From contig NZ_BSFQ01000011.1 in NCBI RefSeq assembly GCF_027922425.1, positions 124,001 through 188,000 of the forward strand: 64,000 nt of DNA, written 5' to 3'. Below, one piece after another: positions 27,236 to 35,702 of the stretch. The stretch's first letter is position 1. Each line of letters begins with the position of its first letter. The DNA comes from Pseudonocardia halophobica. GTDB lineage: Bacteria; Actinomycetota; Actinomycetes; Mycobacteriales; Pseudonocardiaceae. Below the pieces are notes generated by a model that saw nothing but the letters and a program-made list of their open reading frames with translations, was not told the origin of the DNA and did no database searches. The position numbers and the translations under genes were made by a program.

Positions 27236-27279
27236 GACTAGATCGTGAGACTAGATCGTGTTAGTAGCTCGATCTAGTC
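27236..27279. promoter_or_regulatory. Clustered LacI operator: two direct repeats plus an inverted copy
   Basis: GACTAGATCGTG occurs at 27236-27247 and 27249-27260 (13-bp period), and the inverted core CGATCTAGTC at 27270-27279. The cluster lies between the divergent dehydrogenase and LacI starts. The repeated GATCTAG-type core is AT-richer than its surroundings. Confidence 0.75.
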
Positions 27280-27334
27280 GTGTAGTGTGCGGACGAGCCG
27301 CCCTGCCGTCAAGGGCGGATCGGGGAGGTTGTCG

Positions 27335-28387
27335 ATGGTCGAGCAGGACCGGGCACGCGGGACCGGGCCGGGGGCGCGGGAGCGCCGACCCGACCGGAAG
27401 CCGACGATGGCCGACATCGCCCAGCACGTCGGGGTGTCCCGGGCGCTGGTGTCGATCGTCTTCCGCGGCAAGGAGGGCGCCTCGGAGGAGACGCGCCGGC
27501 GGATCTTCGAGGCGGCGGCCGAGCTCGGCTACCGGCCGGACTCGCTGGCCCGCGGACTGCGCAGCAACCGCACCCGCACCCTGGGCGTGCTGTTCGACCT
27601 GCGCCGGCCGTTCGAGGTCGAGCTCGTCGAGCACATGTACCCCGCCGCGGAGCAGCTCGGCTACCACCTGCTGCTCGGCGCCGTCACCCCCACCCGCGGC
27701 CAGGAGCACGTCGTCGACGAGCTGCTGCGCTATCGGTGCGAGGGGCTGATCGTGGTGGGGCCGGACCTCGACGGGCACCGGCTCGACGCGATCGCCGACG
27801 AGGTCCGCCTCGTCGAGGTCGGCCGTGCCGTCACCCGCGGTCCCGTCGACGTCGTCCGCAACGACGACGCCCTCGGCACCCGGCAGGCCGTCGAGCACCT
27901 CGTCGCGCTGGGCCACCGGCGGATCACCCACATCGACGGCGGCCCCAACCCGGGCGCCTCCGACCGCCGGGCGGGCTACCAGCGGGCCATGACCGACCAC
28001 GGGCTCGCCGGGGAGATCCGGGTGGTGCCCGCCGGGTACACCGACGAGGACGGCGCGGCCGCCGGGCGACGGCTCCTCGACGGCCCCCTGCCGACCGCCG
28101 TCATCGCCGCCAACGACCAGGCGGCCATAGGGCTGCTCGACGTGATGCTCCGGGCGGGGGTCCGGGTGCCGCAGGACCTGTCCGTGGTCGGCTACGACGA
28201 CTCGCGCTTCGCCAAGCTCCCCGGCATCGACCTCACCTCGGTCCGCCAGGACATCCCCGGCATGGCGGACTTCGCGATCAAGGCCGTGGTCGAGCGGCTC
28301 GACCTGCCCGAGCGGGAGCCGAAGCAGATCGCCCTCCCGCCGCAGCTCGTGGTGCGGGGCACCACCGCTGCGCCGCACGGGGCGTAG
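27335..28387 (+). CDS. LacI-family repressor of the polyol operon
   Basis: The 350-residue protein has an N-terminal helix-turn-helix after a basic leader (PTMADIAQHVGVSRALVSIV) and hinge YRPDSLARGLRSNRTRT. A full periplasmic-binding-like sensor domain follows, including VDVVRNDDALGTRQAVEHLV and VVGYDDSRFA. It is divergent from the dehydrogenase/binding-protein/isomerase operon across a clustered repeat operator, so local repression relieved by a sugar or inositol is the inference. GGGGAGG supports the ATG at 27335. A strong terminator hairpin follows. Confidence 0.92.
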   Translation: MVEQDRARGTGPGARERRPDRKPTMADIAQHVGVSRALVSIVFRGKEGASEETRRRIFEAAAELGYRPDSLARGLRSNRTRTLGVLFDLRRPFEVELVEHMYPAAEQLGYHLLLGAVTPTRGQEHVVDELLRYRCEGLIVVGPDLDGHRLDAIADEVRLVEVGRAVTRGPVDVVRNDDALGTRQAVEHLVALGHRRITHIDGGPNPGASDRRAGYQRAMTDHGLAGEIRVVPAGYTDEDGAAAGRRLLDGPLPTAVIAANDQAAIGLLDVMLRAGVRVPQDLSVVGYDDSRFAKLPGIDLTSVRQDIPGMADFAIKAVVERLDLPEREPKQIALPPQLVVRGTTAAPHGA

Positions 28388-28397
28388 GCGGGGCGGC

Positions 28398-28436
28398 GAT
28401 CACGGGCAGGAGGTGCGCGCGCCTCCGCCCGTGATC
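28398..28436 (+). terminator. Strong terminator-like hairpin after lacI
   Basis: GATCACGGGC plus GGAGG (28398-28407 and 28409-28413, one bulged A) pair with 28422-28436, making a 15-bp stem with an 8-nt loop. It starts 11 nt past the LacI stop. Confidence 0.75.
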
Positions 28437-28769
28437 ACGGGTCACCGCCACCATCCCTCGACGGGATGACGCGGGTGCCGGCCCCGGAAGGGCGATGCCG
28501 TGAGGAACGCATCCAGCAGGCCGGCTGCCCGCTGCGCGGTGCAACGAGCGACTCCTGCCCCGGATACTGCTTCGTCCGACTCGTCAACCGGACGGGGGAC
28601 CCCGGGGTGGTCTTCACACGCTTCTCACTCCATGATCGCGAGCTGAGTGCGCGTGCGGCTGGCGAAACTGCCACTGCCGCACGCAGATGGCGATCAGGGG
28701 CGGAGCCGGGGACGCCGGACGCCCCGTGGTGGTGCGGGGCCGGTCATCCGGCGCTTCCGCTCCGCCACG

Positions 28770-28793
28770 GTTGACGATGACGCCATCGTCAAC
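28770..28793. promoter_or_regulatory. Perfect inverted repeat upstream of the carboxylase
   Basis: GTTGACGATG and CATCGTCAAC form a perfect 10-bp inverted repeat with a 4-nt centre, ending 68 nt before the carboxylase GTG. Symmetry and location suit an operator; it contains TTGAC, a possible -35 element. Confidence 0.55.
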
Positions 28794-28861
28794 AACCCTC
28801 TCGGTGACGACGTCGTCGCGGCCACGGCCGCGCCCCACGGATTGCCGAGGTCCCGACCAGC

Positions 28862-31800
28862 GTGTTCACCCGACTCCTGATCGCCAACCGCGGCGAGATC
28901 GCCGTCCGGATCGCCCGGGCCGCCGCCGATCTCGGCATGCCGTCCGTCGCGGTGCACACGACCGACGAGCCCGACGCGCCGCACGTCGCGAAGGCCGACG
29001 CCGCCGTCGCCCTGCGGGGGGCCGGCGTGGCCGGCTACCTCGACGTCGACGACGTGCTGCGGGCCGCGGAGGAGGCGGGCGCCGACGCGATCCACCCCGG
29101 CTACGGGTTCCTGAGCGAGAACCCGCGGTTCGCGCAGGCGTGCGCGGAGCGGGGAATCCGGTTCGTGGGGCCGTCGCCGGAGATCCTCGCGGCCCTGGGG
29201 GACAAGACGCGGGCCCGCGACCTCGCCGAGGCCGCCGGGCTCCCGGTGCTCGCCGCCGCGGACCGGGACGGCGCGCGGGCGCTGCTGGCGGTGACCGGCG
29301 CCGTCATGGTGAAGGCGGTCGCCGGCGGTGGCGGCCGCGGGATGCGCCGCGTGACCGATCCCGCGCAGCTCGACGAGGCCCTGGGCCGCTGTGCGTCCGA
29401 GGCCGGCGCGGCGTTCGGCGACGACCGCGTCTACGTCGAGGAGCTGCTCACCCCGGCCCGGCACGTGGAGGTGCAGATCCTCGGCGACGGCACCGGTGCG
29501 GTCACCCAGCTCGGCGAGCGGGACTGCTCGATCCAGCGCCGGCACCAGAAGATCGTCGAGATCGCGCCGAGCCCGGGGCTCGACCCGGAGGTGCGGGCGC
29601 GGCTGCTCGCGGCGGCGGTCCGGCTCGGCGGGTCGGTGCGCTACTCCGGCCTGGGCACGGTGGAGTTCCTCGTCAGCGGCGACCGGATCGCGTTCATCGA
29701 GGTCAATCCCCGCCTGCAGGTGGAGCACACGATCACCGAGGAGGTCACCGGCGTCGACCTCGTGCAGACGCAGATCCGGCTGGCGGCCGGCGCCACGCTC
29801 GCCGAGCTGGGGCTGACCCAGGAGGAGGCGCCGGAGCCGCGGGGCGCCGCGCTGCAGGCCCGGATCACCCTCGAACGCACCAACCCGGACGGCACGACCA
29901 CGCCGTCGGCCGGCGTGCTGACCGCGTTCGAGCTGCCCGCCGGGCGCGGGATCCGGGTCGACGCCGCCGGGCACACCGGCTACCGCACGAGCCCCCGCTA
30001 CGACCCGCTGATCGCCAAGCTCGTGGTGCACTCCGCGGACTTCGCCACCGCCGCGGCCCGCACGCACCGGGCGCTGTCCGAGGTGCACGTCGGCGGCGTC
30101 GAGACGAACGTCGACGTCCTGGCCGGGATCGTCGGGCACCCCGCCTTCGCCGCCGGCGAGCTGACCACGGACTTCCTCGACACCCACCTCGCCGAGATCC
30201 TCGCCGCGACCCGGCCGCACCGGTACGTCGAGACCGCCGCGGACCTCGCCGCGCCCGAGGAGCGCCGCGAGGTCGACGGGGACGCGGTGCGGGCCGAGGC
30301 GCCCGGCACCGTCGTGGCCGTCGAGGTCGCCGAGGGCGAGGTCGTGCGGGCCGGCCAGGCACTGGTCGTCGTCGAGTCGATGAAGATGGAGCACGTCGTG
30401 GCCGCGCCCGCGGCCGGGCGGGTCGGCGCCGTGGTCGTGGAGGCCGGGGACACCGTGGCCCCCGGCGACGCCCTGCTCGCCTTCACCTCCGACGCGGCGG
30501 CGGCCGAGGAGGCGGAGGCCGCGGCCGCCGTCGACCTCGACCACGTCCGCCCGGACCTCGCCGAGGTGCGGGAGCGGCACGCCCTCGGGCTCGACGAGCA
30601 CCGCGGGGCTGCCGTCGAGAAGCGGCACCGCACGGGGCTGCGGACCGCGCGGGAGAACCTCGCGGACCTGTGCGACGAGGGCAGCTTCGTCGAGTACGGG
30701 CCGTTGGCCATCGCCGCGCAGCGGCTGCGCCGGTCCCTCGACGACCTCATCGAGCGCACGCCCGCGGACGGCATGCTCGCCGGCACCGCGACGATCAACC
30801 GCGACCTCGTCGGCGAGGAGAACGCCAACGCGGTGGTGCTGTCCTACGACTACACCGTGCTCGCCGGCACCCAGGGCTGCACCAACCACAAGAAGAAGGA
30901 CCGCGTCTTCGAGCTCGCCGAGCGGCGGCGCTGGCCGGTGGTGGTCTACGCCGAGGGCGGCGGGGGCCGGCCCGGCGACACGGACGGCAGCTGGGCCTCC
31001 ATGCTCGACGTCCCGGCCTTCGAGCTCTTCGCCCGGCTCTCGGCCCGGGTGCCGCTGGTCGGCGTGGTCGCGGGCCGGTGCTTCGCCGGCAACGCCGCGC
31101 TGGCCGGGCTGTGCGACGTGATCATCGCCGTCGAGGGCACGAGCCTCGGCATGGGCGGGCCCGCGATGATCGAGGGTGGCGGCCTGGGCGTGGTCGCGCC
31201 CGACGCCGTCGGGCCGATGTCCGTGCAGGTCCCCAACGGCGTGGTCGACGTCCTGGTCCCCGACGAGGCCGAGGCCACCCGCGTCGCCCGGCAGTACCTG
31301 TCGTACTTCCAGGGGCCGGTGCGCGAGTGGGAGGCGCCGGACCAGCGCGCGCTGCGCCACGTCGTCCCCGAGAACCGGGTGCGGGTGTACGACATGCGGG
31401 CGGCGATCGAGGGCCTGGCCGACGTGGACTCGGTGCTGGAGCTGCGCCGTGGCTTCGCACCCGGGATGATCACGGCCCTGATCCGCGTCGAGGGCCGGCC
31501 GATGGGGCTGATCGCCAACGACCCCACCCACCTCGGCGGCGCGATCGACCACGACGGCGCGGACAAGGCCGCCCGGTTCCTGCAGCTCTGCGACGCCTTC
31601 GGGCTGCCCGTGGTCTCGCTGTGCGACACCCCCGGCTTCATGGTCGGCACCGAGTCCGAGACGCACGCGACGGTGCGGCACTTCAGCCGCATGTTCTCCG
31701 TGGGCGCCAACCTCTCGGTGCCGGTGGGGCTGGTCGTCACGCGCAAGTGCTACGGCCTCGGCGCGCAGGCGATGATGGGCGGCTCGCTGAAGGCCCCGGC

Positions 31801-32098
31801 CTTCGCGGTGGCGTGGCCGACCGGCGAGTTCGGCGGGATGGGCCTGGAGGGTGCGGTCCGGCTCGGCTACCGCAAGGAGCTGGCGGCCGTCGCCGACCCG
31901 GCCGAGCGCGAGGAACTGTTCCGCAAGTACGTCGCCGCCGAGTACGAGAGGGGCAAGGCGCTGTCGGTGGCCACCGTCTTCGAGATCGACGACGTCATCG
32001 ACCCCGCCGACACCCGCCGCTGGATCGTCTCCTCGTTCCCGGAGCGGAAGGTCGGGCCGCAGCCGGAGAAGGTGCGGCCGAACATCGACACCTGGTGA
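28862..32098 (+). CDS. Single-chain acyl-CoA carboxylase (BC-BCCP-CT)
   Basis: This 1078-residue polypeptide contains a whole biotin-dependent carboxylase. Residues 1-450 are biotin carboxylase (LLIANRGEIAVRIARA, glycine loop AVAGGGGRGMRRV, VEFIEVNPR-type region). Residues about 475-545 are the biotin carrier with VVESMKMEH and biotinyl K508. Residues about 560-1078 are the carboxyltransferase, with CTNHKKKDRVF and CDTPGFMVGTE. Most actinobacterial carboxylases use separate alpha and beta chains; this layout matches the single-chain long-chain acyl-CoA carboxylase class. The GTG at 28862 begins directly with the conserved fold. It stands alone, so its acyl-CoA substrate is unknown. Confidence 0.92.
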   Translation: MFTRLLIANRGEIAVRIARAAADLGMPSVAVHTTDEPDAPHVAKADAAVALRGAGVAGYLDVDDVLRAAEEAGADAIHPGYGFLSENPRFAQACAERGIRFVGPSPEILAALGDKTRARDLAEAAGLPVLAAADRDGARALLAVTGAVMVKAVAGGGGRGMRRVTDPAQLDEALGRCASEAGAAFGDDRVYVEELLTPARHVEVQILGDGTGAVTQLGERDCSIQRRHQKIVEIAPSPGLDPEVRARLLAAAVRLGGSVRYSGLGTVEFLVSGDRIAFIEVNPRLQVEHTITEEVTGVDLVQTQIRLAAGATLAELGLTQEEAPEPRGAALQARITLERTNPDGTTTPSAGVLTAFELPAGRGIRVDAAGHTGYRTSPRYDPLIAKLVVHSADFATAAARTHRALSEVHVGGVETNVDVLAGIVGHPAFAAGELTTDFLDTHLAEILAATRPHRYVETAADLAAPEERREVDGDAVRAEAPGTVVAVEVAEGEVVRAGQALVVVESMKMEHVVAAPAAGRVGAVVVEAGDTVAPGDALLAFTSDAAAAEEAEAAAAVDLDHVRPDLAEVRERHALGLDEHRGAAVEKRHRTGLRTARENLADLCDEGSFVEYGPLAIAAQRLRRSLDDLIERTPADGMLAGTATINRDLVGEENANAVVLSYDYTVLAGTQGCTNHKKKDRVFELAERRRWPVVVYAEGGGGRPGDTDGSWASMLDVPAFELFARLSARVPLVGVVAGRCFAGNAALAGLCDVIIAVEGTSLGMGGPAMIEGGGLGVVAPDAVGPMSVQVPNGVVDVLVPDEAEATRVARQYLSYFQGPVREWEAPDQRALRHVVPENRVRVYDMRAAIEGLADVDSVLELRRGFAPGMITALIRVEGRPMGLIANDPTHLGGAIDHDGADKAARFLQLCDAFGLPVVSLCDTPGFMVGTESETHATVRHFSRMFSVGANLSVPVGLVVTRKCYGLGAQAMMGGSLKAPAFAVAWPTGEFGGMGLEGAVRLGYRKELAAVADPAEREELFRKYVAAEYERGKALSVATVFEIDDVIDPADTRRWIVSSFPERKVGPQPEKVRPNIDTW

Positions 32099-32161
32099 CC
32101 CCGCGGCGCCGGCCCCCCGCGGTTCCGCGGGCTGCTTGCGCCCGCTCGGTAGCGTGGGCGC

Positions 32162-33007
32162 GTGACCGACCCGACGCTGGGCGAGCTGACGGTGGGCGTG
32201 GAGGGCCTCGCGCTGCTGCGGCTGCTCCACGCCGACGGCGCCGACGCGGCCACGGCCCGGGCGACGCGGATGGCGGAGACCCGGGACGTGCTCGGGCGGC
32301 TGGAGCGGGACCCGTCGCTGCAGGGACCGCTGGGGGTGGAGCTCGACCTGCGCGAGGGGTACGCGCGGTGGGCACCGACCTACGACGGTCCGCTGCGGCT
32401 GTTCTCCATCGAGGAGCCGCCGATGCGGAGCCGGTTCGACGCCTGGCCCGCCGGTGAGGTGCTCGACGCCGCGTGCGGGACCGGGCGCCACGCCGTGCGG
32501 CTTGCGGAGCGGGGACATTCCGTGGTCGGCGTCGACCAGTCCCCGGACATGCTGGAGCGGGCCCGGGCGAAGATCCCGGGCGGGCGGTTCCTCGAGGGCA
32601 CGCTCACGGACCTGCCCCTGCCCGACGCGTCGGTCGACGCCGCCGTGTGTGCGTTGGCCCTGGTGCACGTGCCCGAGCTGGAGCCGGCGGTCGCGGAGCT
32701 GGCGCGGGTGGTCCGGCCGGGCGGGCGGATCCTGGTCAGCGACGTCCATCCGTTTCTGGTGCAGCTCGGCTGGCAGGCGCAGTTCCCGAGCGCGGCGGGC
32801 CGCGCCTACGTGCGGCTGCACCGGCACCGGGTCACCGACTACGCGCGGGCCGCGCTGGCGGCGGGGCTGGTCGTGCACGGCGCCGAGGAGCCGGTGCTCA
32901 CACCGGAGGCCGCCGTGACCCCGACCGTCGAGCTGGTTCCGGAGGCGACGCGGACCGCGTTCGTGGGCCTGCCCGGCGTGGTGGTGTGGGAGCTCGCCCG
33001 GCCCTGA
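32162..33007 (+). CDS. Class I SAM-dependent methyltransferase
   Basis: The 281-residue protein has an N-terminal helical region of about 60 residues and a Rossmann methyltransferase core with motif I VLDAACGTGRHAVRLAERGH, the acidic residue after VVGVDQSPDML and the post-I segment LPLPDASVDAAVCALALVHV. It probably methylates a small molecule; the acceptor is not predictable. The GTG start at 32162 lies 63 nt after the carboxylase stop, so it may be cotranscribed. It is convergent with the MmcQ-like gene (3-nt gap). Confidence 0.85.
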   Translation: MTDPTLGELTVGVEGLALLRLLHADGADAATARATRMAETRDVLGRLERDPSLQGPLGVELDLREGYARWAPTYDGPLRLFSIEEPPMRSRFDAWPAGEVLDAACGTGRHAVRLAERGHSVVGVDQSPDMLERARAKIPGGRFLEGTLTDLPLPDASVDAAVCALALVHVPELEPAVAELARVVRPGGRILVSDVHPFLVQLGWQAQFPSAAGRAYVRLHRHRVTDYARAALAAGLVVHGAEEPVLTPEAAVTPTVELVPEATRTAFVGLPGVVVWELARP

Positions 33008-33010
33008 CGC

Positions 33011-33352
33011 CTACGGCTCCATGCGCATCCGCCAGGCGTCGACGACCAGCTCGGCGAGCCGCTGCGGACCGACCTTCTCCAGGCGCACCATCACCAGCGG
33101 CAGCCCGTCGTAGCTCGGCGTGGTGAAGAACAGGTCCGGTTCCCCGAGCAGCAGCGCCTGCTTCTCCGCCTCGTCGCCCACGTACAGCACGGCGATGTCC
33201 GTGCGGAGCACCCGCCGCTGCCCCGGCACCCGCTCCGGGTAGGACCAGACGAACCCGCGCCCACCCACGCGGAAGTCGAACCCGTCGCTGTCGATCTCCT
33301 CGACGCCCGCCAGGGTCAGCGCCAGCCGCCGCACGTCCTCCGCGTCAGCCAC
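33011..33352 (-). CDS. MmcQ/YjbR-family DNA-binding-like protein
   Basis: The 113-residue protein has the MmcQ/YjbR fold (CyaY-like alpha/beta), with DAEDVRRLALTLAGVEE, a central beta sheet GGRGFVWSYPERV and the helix VGPQRLAELVVDAWRMRM. The family is widespread and often annotated as DNA-binding, but no target is known. It is monocistronic, convergent with the methyltransferase and divergent from the TetR gene. Confidence 0.82.
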   Translation of the reverse strand: MADAEDVRRLALTLAGVEEIDSDGFDFRVGGRGFVWSYPERVPGQRRVLRTDIAVLYVGDEAEKQALLLGEPDLFFTTPSYDGLPLVMVRLEKVGPQRLAELVVDAWRMRMEP

Positions 33353-33414
33353 CGCCCCTCCCGATCACGTCCGGGAGCGTAGCGAGGGGGACCGACAGAA
33401 CGGACACGTCGTGG

Positions 33415-33442
33415 GTGACTGCCGACCGTCAGGAGTGACTGC
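33415..33442. promoter_or_regulatory. Direct repeat GTGACTGC x2 upstream of tetR
   Basis: GTGACTGC occurs at 33415-33422 and 33435-33442, 20 bp apart, just upstream of the TetR gene. The TGACTG core recurs as an inverted pair at 34118-34133, suggesting binding by the TetR product. Confidence 0.5.
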
Positions 33443-33469
33443 TGCGCGTCCCTCGCCTACCCTGCAGGT

Positions 33470-34096
33470 GTGACGCCCACCTCGGACGTCGACCGGGCGG
33501 CACCGTCGCCGCCGGCGGTCGACAGCAGGACCCGCATCCTGGACGCGGCGGTCGCGTGCCTGGTCGAGGAGGGCTTCAGCGCCGCCACCACGCTGCGGAT
33601 CCAGGCCAGGGCGGGGATCTCGCGGGGCCGGCTGCTGCACTGGTTCCCCTCCCGGGAGGCGCTGCTGCTCGCGGCCGCCGAGTACCTGGCCGACGAGCGG
33701 ATCCGGGAGACCGTCGAGCGCATCGACACCCACCTGCCCGCCGACGTGCCGGGGCCGGTCCGGGTCGCGCACGTCGTCGAGTTCATGTGGCTGACCTTCC
33801 ACGAGCCGCACTTCTGGGCCGCGATGGAGATCTGGACCGCCGCCCGGACGAACGACCGCATCGCCGCCGCGCTGCTCCCGGCCGAGCGTCGCCTCGGCGG
33901 GGTGATCCGGGCCGGGGTGGACCGGATGTGGGGTCCGGAGCTCGCCGGGCACCCCCGCTACCCCCAGCTCCGGGAGATGTTGGTGACCAGCATGCGGGGC
34001 GCGGCGCTGACCTACTCGTTCGACCACCGCGACCCCCGGCGTGACCCCCACCTCGCGCACTGGACGGACGTCGCGAGGGTCCTCCTCGAGATCTGA
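33470..34096 (+). CDS. TetR-family regulator
   Basis: The 208-residue protein has the TetR DNA-binding head (SRTRILDAAVACLVEEGFSA, RIQARAGISRGRLLHWFPSR) and a helical sensor domain containing FMWLTFHEPHFWAAMEIWTA. It precedes, on the same strand, a metabolite symporter and an acyl-CoA ligase, and TGACTG/CAGTCA repeats flank it on both sides. It is therefore the probable regulator of that uptake-and-activation unit. The GTG at 33470 has only a weak ribosome site. Confidence 0.88.
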   Translation: MTPTSDVDRAAPSPPAVDSRTRILDAAVACLVEEGFSAATTLRIQARAGISRGRLLHWFPSREALLLAAAEYLADERIRETVERIDTHLPADVPGPVRVAHVVEFMWLTFHEPHFWAAMEIWTAARTNDRIAAALLPAERRLGGVIRAGVDRMWGPELAGHPRYPQLREMLVTSMRGAALTYSFDHRDPRRDPHLAHWTDVARVLLEI

Positions 34097-34117
34097 CGCT
34101 CCGGAAAGTGTGGACGG

Positions 34118-34133
34118 CAGTCAGCATTGACTG
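34118..34133. promoter_or_regulatory. Inverted repeat CAGTCA-GCAT-TGACTG
   Basis: A perfect 6-bp inverted repeat with a 4-nt spacer lies 22 nt past the TetR stop and 188 nt before the symporter start. A related half-site pair GTCAGAGTTGAC sits at 34265-34276, close to the symporter promoter. Confidence 0.6.
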
Positions 34134-34320
34134 TCGGCCGTCCGTCGTCGTAGCCTCGTCGCGCCGCACCCCGGCAGGTCAGCGCCGACCTGCGGCTTCC
34201 GGTCGATCGACCGTGACGGGGTGACCCACCGAGACGTCGGCACGGGCCTGCAGGCAGCCAATCAGTCAGAGTTGACCGACCTCGAGCCCGGTGGCCGCGG
34301 TCTGCACCCTGGAGACGACA

Positions 34321-35688
34321 ATGCAGTCAGACGCCGACGCGGCCCTCCCCGAGGCCGCGCCGCCCCGCCGTTCCGCCCGGGCGTCCGTGGCCGCGGCCCT
34401 CTCGACCTCCCTCGAGTGGTACGACTTCTTCATCTACTCCACCGCGGCCGCGCTGGTGTTCAACACGACCTTCTTCGCGACGGACAGTGCGGTGGTCTCC
34501 GCGCTGAACTCGTTCGCCACCGTGGCGGTCGGCTTCATCGCCCGCCCCATCGGCGGCATCGTCGCAGGTCAGCTCGGCGACAAGTACGGGCGCAAGCCGG
34601 TGCTGGTCGGGGCGGTCGTCCTGATGGCCGTCGCCACCTCCCTGATCGGGTTCGTGCCGGCCACCCAGGCCGTGTGGCTCGCGCCGACCATCCTCGTCAC
34701 GCTGCGGGTCTGCCAGGGCCTCGCCGTCGGCGCACAGTGGGGCGGCGCGGTCCTGGTCGCGACCGAGAACGCGCCCGCGCACCTGCGCGGCTACTACGGC
34801 AGCTTCGCCCAGCTCGGCGTGCCGATCGGTGTCGTGCTGGGCAACGTCGCGTTCCTGCTCGCCACCGCCTTCGCGTCCCCCGAGGCGTTCGTCACATGGG
34901 TGTGGCGGATCCCGTTCTGGATCAGCCTGGTCATGCTGCCGATCGCCTTCGCCATCCACCGCTACCTGGAGGAGACGCCGGAGTTCCGGGCGGCCGCCGC
35001 GAAGGCGGCGGCGCAGCCCCAGGTGCGCCGCTCGCCGTTCTTCGAGGTCCTGCGCCGGAACCCGGGCGCGATCCTGACCGCGGCCGGCGCGAACACCGTC
35101 GGCATCGTGTTCTTCTACGCCACGATCACCGGCTCGGTGCAGCTCGTCACGACCTCTCTCGGCGTGGCCCGGTCCACCGTGCTGACCTGGATCCTGATCG
35201 CCTGCGTGGTGATGATCCCGCTCGTGCCGTTCTTCGGCTGGTTGTCGGACCGGATCGGCCGCAAGCTCGTCTTCGGCCTCGGCTCGGCCGCGATGCTGGT
35301 GTGGGCCGTGCCGATGTGGCTGCTGATCGCCGCGTCGGGGCCCGACCGGATCTGGCCGTTCGCGGTGGCCGTGCTGGGCGCCGTCGTCGCGATGGCACTG
35401 CAGACGGGCACCCAGGGCACGCTCTTCGCGGAGCTGTTCCCGCCGGAGATCCGCTTCTCCGGGGCCTCGCTCGGCTACCAGATCTCCGCGATCGTGGGCG
35501 GGTTCGCCCCGTTCGTCACCGTCGCGCTGATCAACGGCGACCCCGCCAACGCCTGGCGGGTCGGCGTGCTGATCGTCGTGCTCGCCGCCGCCGCCCTGCT
35601 GTGCCTGCAGCTCATCAGCCGCCGCCGCTACCACTCCACCGCCGCCCCGGCCGCCGCCACCGGCACCGAGGCGACCGCGGCCCGCTGA
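34321..35688 (+). CDS. MFS metabolite:H+ symporter (MHS family)
   Basis: The 455-residue transporter has twelve hydrophobic segments and MHS-family hallmarks: SLEWYDFFIYSTAAALVFN in the first helix, GGIVAGQLGDKYGRKPVLVG in the loop between helices 2 and 3, and FGWLSDRIGRK in the central loop. MHS transporters (ShiA, KgtP, ProP, benzoate-type) import organic acids. The acyl-CoA ligase 14 nt downstream implies that the imported acid is activated to a CoA ester. GGAG 7 nt upstream supports the ATG at 34321. Confidence 0.92.
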   Translation: MQSDADAALPEAAPPRRSARASVAAALSTSLEWYDFFIYSTAAALVFNTTFFATDSAVVSALNSFATVAVGFIARPIGGIVAGQLGDKYGRKPVLVGAVVLMAVATSLIGFVPATQAVWLAPTILVTLRVCQGLAVGAQWGGAVLVATENAPAHLRGYYGSFAQLGVPIGVVLGNVAFLLATAFASPEAFVTWVWRIPFWISLVMLPIAFAIHRYLEETPEFRAAAAKAAAQPQVRRSPFFEVLRRNPGAILTAAGANTVGIVFFYATITGSVQLVTTSLGVARSTVLTWILIACVVMIPLVPFFGWLSDRIGRKLVFGLGSAAMLVWAVPMWLLIAASGPDRIWPFAVAVLGAVVAMALQTGTQGTLFAELFPPEIRFSGASLGYQISAIVGGFAPFVTVALINGDPANAWRVGVLIVVLAAAALLCLQLISRRRYHSTAAPAAATGTEATAAR

Positions 35689-35702
35689 CGCCGGAGGCCC
35701 CC

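Larger units (their letters stand above)
28388..28861. other. Gene-free spacer between lacI and the acyl-CoA carboxylase
   Basis: No plausible coding frame is visible: open frames here have random-looking composition and no ribosome site. The stretch holds a terminator-like hairpin at its left end, a weaker stem pairing GTGCGGC with GCCGCAC (around 28653-28682) and a perfect 10-bp inverted repeat near the carboxylase start. Base composition in 28490-28680 is less GC-skewed by codon position than neighbouring genes, consistent with a regulatory or decayed region. Confidence 0.55.

Noticed and set aside
28435..28774. Two open frames in the spacer before the carboxylase.
   Set aside because: Low-complexity Ser/Arg/Gly compositions with no ribosome site or family resemblance; treated as non-coding.
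28694..32878. A very long open frame antisense to the single-chain carboxylase.
   Set aside because: It is a composition shadow of a GC-rich gene. The sense strand has clear carboxylase domains, while the antisense product is Arg/Asp/His-rich without domains.
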